32,519 nucleotides of DNA from Ettlia oleoabundans (Eukaryota > Chlorophyta > Chlorophyceae > Chlamydomonadales). Below, piece by piece: positions 25,520 through 32,519 of the stretch. The DNA is taken from the NCBI GenBank assembly GCA_019693395.1, contig JAAMXP010000118.1, forward strand, positions 1,480 through 33,998, written 5' to 3'. A program made the translations under genes and the position numbers. Below the pieces are notes generated by a model. The model was not told the DNA's origin. It ran no database searches and saw only the letters and a list, made by a program, of their open reading frames with translations. The first letter of the stretch is position 1; every line of letters starts with the position of its first letter.

Positions 25520-25925
25520 CCTGCACCGGCAGGCACAAGTCGCCCTTTCCGGGCAGGCTACGACAAGAGCCAGGCCCCACAAGCGAATGCCAGCATGTCT
25601 CAGCAGCGTTGACAGGCAAAGACAGCAGCTGGGAACAGGGCAACCACCGTCGCCATTGGATGCCATGCTGGCAGACGGCGGCCGCCTCAACCGCCTTTGC
25701 TGTGTGTGCCATGCGTTACAACCTGCCAACTTACACAGTAGACTGGCAAGCAAGACTTGTAGGGCAATTTGCAGCTTGTGATAGGTGCATGTTCAGCAGC
25801 CACCCACCATCAACCGCTGTTGCAGCTGAGCTGCCGTGCACTTGTCTTTGCTCTCCCAGGAAAGGTGGTGTTAAATAACACCAGTTTTCATTTTGTTTTT
25901 CTTAAGGTAGAGCCAACGGGCTGGT
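25520..25925. other. Intergenic: PEX1 5' region and H2B 3' end
   Basis: This 406-bp stretch between the PEX1 start and the H2B stop holds the H2B 3' stem-loop at its right end. PEX1's promoter must lie here and overlaps the H2B 3' flank. No TATA box or other gene was recognised. Confidence 0.55.
25867..25882 (-). terminator. Histone H2B mRNA 3' stem-loop
   Basis: Read on the minus strand: GGTGTT-ATTT-AACACC, a 6-bp stem with a 4-nt loop, preceded by AAAACT and followed by ACC. It starts 43 nt after the H2B stop codon. The same stem and flanks follow H2A. This is the processing signal of replication-dependent, non-polyadenylated histone mRNAs, in its green-algal form. Confidence 0.92.
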
Positions 25926-26294
25926 TCACGCGCTGGTGAACTTGGTGACGGCCTTGGTGCCCTCACTCACGGCGTGCTTGGCCAGCTCGCCGGGCAGCAC
26001 CAGGCGGACGGCGGTCTGAATCTCGCGGGAAGTCAGGGTGGGCTTCTTGTTCACGCGGCTCAGCTGGGCGGCGGCGGTGGCAATTTTCTCAAACTGGTCA
26101 GCGATGAAGGAGTTGAGGATGGCCATGGACTTGGAGGAGATGCCGGTGTCAGGGTGAACCTGCTTGAGCACTTTGAAGATGTAGAGTCTGTAGCTCTCAG
26201 TGCCCTTGGCCTTCTTGCCCTTCTTCTTGCCGCCCTCCTTGGCGGGCTTGGCGGCCTTCTTGGCCGGGGCGGGCTTCTTGCCGGTGGGAGCCAT
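25926..26294 (-). CDS. H2B: Histone H2B
   Basis: Core nucleosomal histone; one uninterrupted exon, 122 aa. The N-terminal tail is Lys/Ala/Pro-rich ([20 protein letters not shown]), followed by the histone fold from about [20 protein letters not shown] through the conserved [20 protein letters not shown]. The usual ubiquitination lysine corresponds to Lys118 in AVTKF. Intronless in an intron-rich region and followed by a histone stem-loop, so likely a replication-dependent S-phase gene. It shares a 297-bp divergent promoter with H2A. Confidence 0.98.
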   Translation of the reverse strand: MAPTGKKPAPAKKAAKPAKEGGKKKGKKAKGTESYRLYIFKVLKQVHPDTGISSKSMAILNSFIADQFEKIATAAAQLSRVNKKPTLTSREIQTAVRLVLPGELAKHAVSEGTKAVTKFTSA

Positions 26295-26591
26295 TGGTGC
26301 CGGTTGATTGTTGGGGTGGTTGAGTGGGAGCTGGACTTGTGAGTGGTAGGCTGCAAGCTATGGAGAGGGCTAAAGTACTCCTGGAGATCGTTTCCCGGCG
26401 CGATGTATGTTACCAACGGGAGCGAGCCAAGGGGTGGCCCCCAGATGAATGCCGCTGCCCGCCTATCCGGGGCCGCCCTTCCGCCGTCATTGGCTGCTCC
26501 CAGCTGTCGACCCCCTTTATAAGCGTGCTGCTAGCCTGCGTTGTCCAACATTTTCCAAACTTCCTCACTACCCACAAACAACCCAGCAATC
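26295..26591. promoter_or_regulatory. Bidirectional H2B/H2A promoter
   Basis: This 297-bp spacer between divergent histone starts has a TATA box for H2A, TTTATAAG (26516-26523), about 70 bp upstream of its ATG. An ATTGG (26489-26493) sits upstream of it, an inverted CCAAT for H2A and a direct CCAAT for H2B. No equally good TATA box is visible for H2B. Confidence 0.75.
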
Positions 26592-26972
26592 ATGTCCGGC
26601 CGTGGCAAGGGCAAGACCTCCGGCAAGAAGGCTGTGAGCAAGAGCTCCAAGGCGGGCCTGCAGTTCCCTGTTGGCCGCATCGCCCGCTATCTGAAGAAGG
26701 GGCGGTACGCTGAGCGCATTGGTGCCGGCGCCCCCGTGTACCTGGCCGCTGTGCTGGAGTACCTGGCAGCAGAGGTGCTGGAGCTGGCCGGCAATGCCGC
26801 CCGCGACAACAAGAAGACACGCATCATCCCCCGCCACATCCAGCTGGCCGTTCGCAACGACGAGGAGCTGAGCAAGCTGCTGGCTGGCGTGACCATTGCC
26901 GAGGGTGGCGTGCTGCCCAACATCCACTCCGTTCTGCTGCCCAAGAAGAGCGGCAAGAAGGCCGAGGCTTAA
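26592..26972 (+). CDS. H2A: Histone H2A
   Basis: Core nucleosomal histone; one exon, 126 aa. It starts [13 protein letters not shown] and contains [38 protein letters not shown] (split here only for reference to the fold), [20 protein letters not shown] and [15 protein letters not shown]. The tail ends KKAEA and lacks SQ-E-phi, so this is canonical H2A rather than H2A.X. The ATG at 26592 starts the canonical MSGRGK tail; the frame stays open further upstream without another ATG. A stem-loop at 27039-27054 replaces a poly(A) signal. Confidence 0.98.
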   Translation: MSGRGKGKTSGKKAVSKSSKAGLQFPVGRIARYLKKGRYAERIGAGAPVYLAAVLEYLAAEVLELAGNAARDNKKTRIIPRHIQLAVRNDEELSKLLAGVTIAEGGVLPNIHSVLLPKKSGKKAEA

Positions 26973-27038
26973 AGCGGCGGCAGTGGCCCGTTGAACTGAA
27001 GTCTCTTCTCTCAACCACAACCAAACCCCAAGAAAACT

Positions 27039-27054
27039 GGTGTTGTTAAACACC
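27039..27054 (+). terminator. Histone H2A mRNA 3' stem-loop
   Basis: GGTGTT-GTTA-AACACC, a 6-bp stem with a 4-nt loop, 66 nt after the H2A stop. It is preceded by AAAACT and followed by ACC. Stem and flanks are identical to the H2B element; only the loop differs. Confidence 0.92.
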
Positions 27055-27424
27055 ACCTCGCTCACTGGGAAAGCACCAATGGTACTTTGCTTGCTCTGCT
27101 GGGGTGCCTCCTGCTCTTCATCACCTTGTCGGGACTGCCTGGTTGCTGGCCTGCTTTGCTGCAGTGTTTCAGTTGTGCTGCAGTGACAGGGGGCTATGAG
27201 CATGTAGGTAGCCTGCTTTGCTCTTGCTTGGTGGGTGTTTGTGCAAGCTGTGCTCTGCAGCTTCCTGCTGCCTATTGGTCAAAATTTTTTAGGTTTTTTA
27301 CTTCAAGGGAGCAGTGCAGCGACAGGGTTTAGGCAACTGCAATGAAAAAACATGATGGCGTGACGGTAAGCAGCAATGGGAGGTGCTCAGCACAACAAGC
27401 TTCATAGCATCTTTTGCTTCCAAG

Positions 27425-27440
27425 GCCCGCCGCGGCGGGC
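27425..27440. repeat. 16-bp GC palindrome with outer inverted arms
   Basis: GCCCGCCGCGGCGGGC is a perfect 16-bp palindrome. An outer inverted repeat brackets it: GGAGGTGC at 27379-27386 and GCACCTCC at 27439-27446. Confidence 0.9.
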
Positions 27441-27861
27441 ACCTCCAGTGAGCCTGCAAGTGTCGTGCAGCTGGCGTTCAGTCTGTCACCCGCTGCTTGC
27501 TGTACTCGAGCTGATAGTTGCCCGGGAGGTTCCCACCTCCGCCAGCAGCCAAATAACAGCACCGGGTTGTTGAGCTTATACACCAGAAGACACCCCAAGC
27601 CCTCGGCAGCACAAACAGAATCCCCAACCAGCTCCCTCCCACAGCAACAGGACCGCCACCGCCTTCACACAGTTCACCTAAGTTGCAATACCCAAGTGGC
27701 ATGCCACCGTGCCGCACCCACACACCACTGGCCTATACCATACCATCGGCAGCATCCCCAGACAATTTAGGTTTTGGAGACAAGCCTTACAGGCATGTGG
27801 GGGCTGGCGGCAGCTGGAAACGCATTCAACTCGCCTGGAGGAACTGAAGAAGAAAATTCCT

Positions 27862-27913
27862 GAGCCCCTTGCAGGAGCCCCTTGCAGGCACCCCCTGCAG
27901 GCACCTAATGCAG
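27862..27913. repeat. 13-bp tandem repeat, four copies
   Basis: Copies at 27862-27874, 27875-27887 (both GAGCCCCTTGCAG), 27888-27900 (GCACCCCCTGCAG) and 27901-27913 (GCACCTAATGCAG). The divergence increases left to right. It lies about 450 bp upstream of the PI4K-like start codon. Confidence 0.9.
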
Positions 27914-28361
27914 CGTCCGGCGCCAGGCGGATGCACACAGCACACAAAGCATCGCGCAGGCTCTTTCCGTGAGTGCATTGCGGTAGCGCTGGCGCAGGCC
28001 GACGCATTCCCACTCCTTCAGTTGGGTTGCCAGGCAGAGGAACACAGACAGGCGTGGTGTCAAAAGGAAGCAAGCTCCAGGAATGGGCCGCACCGTACGG
28101 CGGTAATTTTTGAAGCGTTTTGCAGCACAGACAGGTGCGGGATCATCGCGTTGAAGGGGCCCTGGAGCCCGTGGCACCGCTGAGATCGCTCGCAGTAAAA
28201 ACCCTTTCCCCTGCGGTTCTACACCCCGGCATGCTACGAGGAGCACCCTCAAGCGTATGTTAGTGCCCAACACAGAGCACTGCCTGCAGCGCCCGTGCTC
28301 AACACCTGCCACCGCCCTGCTCCTGCACAGCGCAACGGCCCGCCTTTGACCGCAGCCCGTT

Positions 28362-31300
28362 ATGGCCAAGGCACAGCGGGAGTGGGCAGAAGCCCTGGCA
28401 AACAAACAGCCGCTTCCAGACGAGGAGGTGGCTGCCTTTGTTGCCAGTGTGTCCAGCAGCGCTGCAGCAGCCACCGGGGGCACGCCAGGTGCCCGTGCGG
28501 CGGCCAGCCTGGAGGCAGTACTGCCGTTGGCCCTGTTCCTGTCAAAATCACTGGGCAAGGTGGGCCAGCAGGGCATTTCCAGTAATCCAAGGCCATGAGA
28601 AACTGTTGTTGTGATTGCAACGTCTGGGTCGGCACAAGCAACGTTGCAGCAGTTTACCGTGCGCCAGTTGATGCATATTCCATCCTCTCCACATCCCCCA
28701 CTTTCCCTGCTCCCTGCTGATTGCAGTACCCCGATGCTGTGATCCCCAAGATTGTGGAGTCACTGCAAGCTGTGGCGCAAGCAGTCCAGACGCTGGCAGA
28801 GCATGCTGCGCCTGCTGCAGCCAGCAATGGTGGCCCTGCTGCTGCTACTGCTGCCTCCTCAGATGGCCAGCTGCCTGCGCCCAAGTGGGCGGCACTGCTG
28901 GGCAACGCAATGATAGAGCTTGGTGCCGTGCTGAGCCTGCTGCCGCTGCACGTGGACTGGAAAGCGCAGCTCAGCGGGGCTTTTAGCGAGGTTCTGCAAC
29001 AGATTGTGGCGGTCCGGCAGCAAGAGCAGCAGCCCATGATAGCCGGCTTCTGTGCCACACTTTTGACAGGCAGGCAGCGGCTTCCGGTCATTGGGGCTGA
29101 CGCCGCCAAGGTTGGTTTCTTGCGCTTTCCAGTATGTACAGCATGTAAAGGCATGCATTTCTGGCGTTGCCTGCCAGCTGCTCCAGCATGCACGCCCAAG
29201 AACAGCCGTGCATGCACCTGCCGTGCTGCACCCATTTCACCATCCTGTTCTGTTCTGCAGCTGTTCATGCACATTGCGGAGCATCACCTGGGACTGTCCA
29301 GCAGCGGCGCCGGTGCGCAAACCGTAGCAGCAGTCGTGTGGCACCAGGCTGGTGACCTGCCTTGGACAGTGGCGGGCCAGTTGGCACCGCTGGCCCTGCA
29401 GTCCGGCCAGCTGCCTGCTGAGCAAGCAAGCCAGGTTGCTTTGGGGGCATGTTTTGCCATTGAGCAGGCGTTGCGGCCAGTGCTGCAGCCTGAGGATGGC
29501 GGCGGTGAGGGGTCAGCGCAGAGCAGCCCTCGAGCCTCCGCGTTGCCCACCCCGGCCTTTGTGACAGCCATGGCCAGCCTGGCAGCCCAGACAGCCCGCA
29601 GCTTGGGTGAGCAGGGGTCTGATGGCAGCACGGGCACGGGCAGCAGCAGAACTGGGGGTTTTGAGGCAGCCGCAGAGGTCACTGAAACACTTGTGGGCGT
29701 GTGTGAGGGCTGCGTGGGGGCTGTGGCAGAGATCGGTGTGGGGGATCGCGCCTCGGACGCACTGCTCAACATATCGCTGGGCATCGGCCAGCAGCTGCTG
29801 CCACTGCTGGCTGCGGCTGGAGAGCGGGACCACAATGCGCTGGCCGACCTGCTGCCTCGCATGCAGGCGCTGCTGGTGAGAGCTGAGCTGAGCTAGCTAG
29901 CTGGCATTGCAGGAGGAAGGAGGTGCAGCAGGGCCACTACCTCCATCCCAACTTGCTCCTGTTGAACTGCGGGTGCAGGCTCCTGTCCATCGCGCCACTT
30001 AATCTGCATGCTCCTCTTTGCTCCAGCCCGGGCCTTGCAGGCCCTGCTCAACCCTCCCCACCCTGCTGTATGCACATACCTGCTGACTGCGCTGTTATGC
30101 AGGCCGGTGCTGCAACCCTGGCCGAGCTTGAATATTCCCTGCCGGGGGGTGGCGCAGCTGGCATTGCTGCCACAGCATCCCTTACGGGCACCCTAGGTGC
30201 ATCACCCGGGTACGATGCGGAGGCCAAGGTGAAGAGCCTGTGGGTGTGGGACATCTCACAGGACCTGTCTGCAGCTGTGGCGGTGAATCAAGATCCTGTT
30301 CTGCACAAGAGGTGGGTGGGTGGCAAGCGGCCCAGAGAGTTGGTGGTTACGAGGATTGTTGGGGGCTGATGGTATTGGCTGCCCAGTAAGCTTACTGGGC
30401 AGCCGGTGGAGGTTGTGGTGTCGTCGTTATAGATGGCTTTAGTTTGCAGGTTTTAACAGCTGTGCATAACGCCACTGTGCTTGCGTGGGTTTGTCCCCCT
30501 CGACTCTGCCAATGTAAGGGCATAGGACGGTTTGCCGCCCCACCAGCCCCACCCCCATTTCACCCACCCACCCCCTGACGCACACAAGCACACATGCGCG
30601 CGCTTTTTCCTGCCTGCGTGTGCAGGCGGGCGTGGCGGCTGACGCGCACACTATCTGAAGGCATGGCCTTGCTGTTGGCAGGAGCCTGGCAGCGCTCCCA
30701 CGCTGACCTCACCACCACCTTTGTGCCCCTCACCGCCTCGGCGCTGGAGCGACCGGTGCGCTTGCAAGCGGCAGCCACCTTTGTCCCTTTGTCCCAGGAA
30801 GCGGTATCTCTGGCTGGGTCCAAGGTTTTGCCTGTATGAAAGGCTGACTGGCTGCTGCGGCCGCTGAAGCTGGTGGTTGTCTGCCATTGCTGCCATTTCC
30901 TTGCAGGAATCTGTGCCTACCTTGGGGCGCATGCTGGCGCTGGCGGGGGGCGATGAGGACCTGGCGCACCTGGTGGTGCCGCTGCTGAGGGATTCGCTGG
31001 CCTCACAAACCAGCGGAGCAGAGGCCGAGGTGGGCTGGGCCCCTGGTTGAAAATGTGCTGGCGCAGCAGCAAGGAGAGGTTGCAGAGGGCGCAATAGGGC
31101 TGTCGCTTGGCGCTGTTGAGTGTGGCATAGGAGCCACTCAACTTTCCCGTAACGTTAACTGCGCCATGGCTCGATGGCAGCATGGTCACCCGTCACGGTT
31201 CCTACCCCGCACCCCTGCTGTTGCAGGCCTATGCAGTTGCTGCCCACAGCCTGGCTAGCATCGCTGTGTGCTGCGCGGTGCACGACAAGCGGTGGGGGTA

Positions 31301-32289
31301 TGACCAGGTGAGGAGTAGGGGGTGTGGCAGCATCATAACATCATACCCACCACAAATTGACAAACGCAGCACAGCAGCGCCACATGAATAGGGTATCTTG
31401 GCTTAACTGCAGCGATCACCCTCATCAGCATCCCACGCCCCAATCCCACCTCAACCTCACACCCAACCCACCGACTGCATCACACCACACCGCACAGCAC
31501 CGTACCGCACCTCCACACCACCTTGCTCAGGTTGTGGACCTGCTCATCAAGCTCTACAAGTTCCCCAACTTCTCAATCAGCAGAGCACTGCTGCATGGCA
31601 GTCCCGCTGGCACTGACAGCAATGCGAAGGCAGCGGCTGGAGTGCTAGCACAGGGCGCAGACGTGCCCATTGGTGCGGCGCATGCTGCCCTGACATGTGT
31701 GCCAGTGTGTCAACCCGCGTGAAAATTGGTGGGGTAGCTCATGTGTTTGCAGCAGTTTGCTGGTGATGCTTGTTCCGTTGATAATTTCAGATCACCTCAA
31801 TCAGCCGGACCATTACTTGCTGTGCACTGCAGCTGGCCGCTGCCCAGGCGCGCTGGCAGATGCACTTCTGCGGCTGGCTGAGGGGATGCAGGGCGCGCGA
31901 CTGGCGCTGCTGAAAGACCTGCGCACTCGACTGCTCACTCTCTTCACAGGCACGTCTGGTGGCTGCACTCTGTTACTGCCAGTTCGCACGCACAGTTTGC
32001 TGCTATCGCTGTTCGCGCCGTGTTTCCTGCAGCTCGGCATCCCTGCCCGTCCCATCCTAATGCCCCATTGGCCCTGCGCTATTTCCACCAGACCAGATAA
32101 GGGTGTCTTACTCATGCTGCCTGTTGAACTTACTGTCCAACCCCCATGCCCATGCACACACCCTTCCTGCTGCAGACTTTGCTCTCATCCTGCCCAACCC
32201 CAGCTATGTCAAGGACCTGGGGGCCCTGCTGCCCGCGCTGGGAGCGGCCGGGGAGGCGGTGGTGTCGGCATCATCTGGGCGCATGTCGG
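28362..32289 (+). CDS. Probable phosphatidylinositol 4-kinase III alpha, N-terminal part (partial, right edge)
   Basis: PI4K III alpha makes PI4P at the plasma membrane; its kinase domain would lie beyond the window. Ten exons: 28362-28559, 28727-29110, 29261-29875, 30103-30311, 30626-30833, 30907-31029, 31227-31307, 31531-31672, 31833-31949, 32176-~32289. Phases close, giving ~730 residues of mostly helical, Ala/Leu-rich sequence. The best match to plant PI4K alpha is at the end: LALLKDLRTRLLTLFTDFAL then KDLGALLPALG, resembling plant YRHRLLSLCSDVGL...DFLGPLLPAV. The preceding HLVVPLLRDSL...AAHSLASIAV fits MILPLFIESL...LLDAVSRIAT. The N-terminal EAVLPLALFLSKS resembles plant NAVLAVARIISK. 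The distance from the start also fits. Intron 9 has a GC donor (ACAG|GCACGT at 31950). Intron 2 is in frame and stop-free. The last donor is tentative. Another HEAT-repeat-like protein remains possible. Confidence 0.62.
30377..30404. repeat. 28-bp perfect palindrome in a PI4K-like intron
   Basis: Two 14-bp arms with no spacer: GGCTGCCCAGTAAG followed immediately by its exact reverse complement. It lies in intron 4 (30312-30625) of the PI4K-like gene. It could form a hairpin in RNA or a cruciform in DNA. Confidence 0.95.
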
Positions 32290-32519
32290 GTGCGGAATTC
32301 AGTGCAGCCACACAGCATGCGCTGTGCTCCTCAATGCGATGTGCTGTCTAGTGACCCATCCGAACTCTTTCTCGGTAGCCAGATGACTCGACAGGGATTA
32401 TAACCAGTCCTTGTCGGCCGTCAGGCAGCAGCACTTCTAGGCCCATATCAGCTCTAAATGGAGCTTTGCGGGCTCTGCTTGCATGCCCGCCCGTAAAGAA
32501 TTCCACCTCTGCTGTGCCC
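32290..32519. other. Right-edge stretch, probably intron of the PI4K-like gene
   Basis: If exon 10 were read through instead of spliced at about 32289, it would stop at 32351. The expected next conserved PI4K block is not visible here, so the rest is most simply intron 10. Confidence 0.4.

Larger units (their letters stand above)
27055..28361. other. Intergenic: between H2A and the PI4K-like gene
   Basis: This 1.3-kb region has no gene I can support. It contains a T-rich patch (about 27280-27300), a 16-bp perfect palindrome (27425-27440) and a four-copy 13-bp tandem repeat (27862-27913). The PI4K-like promoter and possibly a 5' UTR exon should lie in its right part. Open frames here, such as minus-strand 27905-28576 antisense to exon 1, show no family features. 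Confidence 0.5.

Noticed and set aside
27080..27332. Possible small secreted or membrane peptide downstream of H2A (Leu/Cys-rich)
   Set aside because: The longer frame lacks an ATG and the ATG-initiated one at 27080 is short; no supporting motif.
27905..28576. Minus-strand 223-codon open frame
   Set aside because: It is antisense to exon 1 of the PI4K-like gene and its 5' region, GC-rich, with no recognisable domain; best explained by codon-bias shadowing.

Overview
This window is nuclear DNA from a GC-rich, intron-dense eukaryote, almost certainly a chlorophyte green alga. Four things point there. The protein families are plant/algal in type (plant-like RPB1, a plant-length PEX1). Poly(A) signals are TGTAA. 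A divergent H2B/H2A pair has algal-type 3' stem-loops (GGTGTT-N4-AACACC) instead of poly(A) signals. Short introns occur every 50-300 coding bases. No mobile element, tRNA, rRNA or CRISPR array was recognised.

Layout, left to right. (1) 1-7853, minus: N-terminal ~980 residues of RPB1, the largest subunit of RNA polymerase II, in 17 exons. The gene runs off the left edge, and its introns carry three microsatellites. (2) 8644-10124, minus: short-chain dehydrogenase of the tropinone-reductase type. (3) 10386-12580, plus: Raf-like protein kinase with an N-terminal coiled coil. (4) 12880-13474, plus: replication/cohesion factor CTF8. (5) 13563-14748, minus: four-EF-hand protein. (6) 15027-15443, plus: HSBP1-like coiled-coil protein. 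(7) 15566-17320, minus: membrane-anchored rhodanese. (8) 18066-20139, plus: MEMO1. (9) 20377-25519, minus: peroxisomal AAA-ATPase PEX1. (10) 25926-26294 minus and 26592-26972 plus: divergent histones H2B and H2A. (11) 28362 to the right edge, plus: N-terminal part of a large protein that looks like phosphatidylinositol 4-kinase III alpha.

The genes are packed head-to-head (SDR/kinase, EF-hand/HSBP1, rhodanese/MEMO1, H2B/H2A) and tail-to-tail (CTF8/EF-hand, HSBP1/rhodanese, MEMO1/PEX1). They are unrelated housekeeping genes; only the histone pair is a functional unit. Exon models were built by hand from splice motifs, reading-frame phase and family conservation. All phases close, and several predicted proteins match family length closely (MEMO1 296 aa, PEX1 1130 aa, CTF8 113 aa).

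The two observations most worth following are: (a) six of about 61 inferred introns start with GC instead of GT, each supported by phase and protein conservation; and (b) RPB1 lacks most ligands of both N-terminal clamp zinc sites although its catalytic motifs are intact. No wholly novel system was identified.
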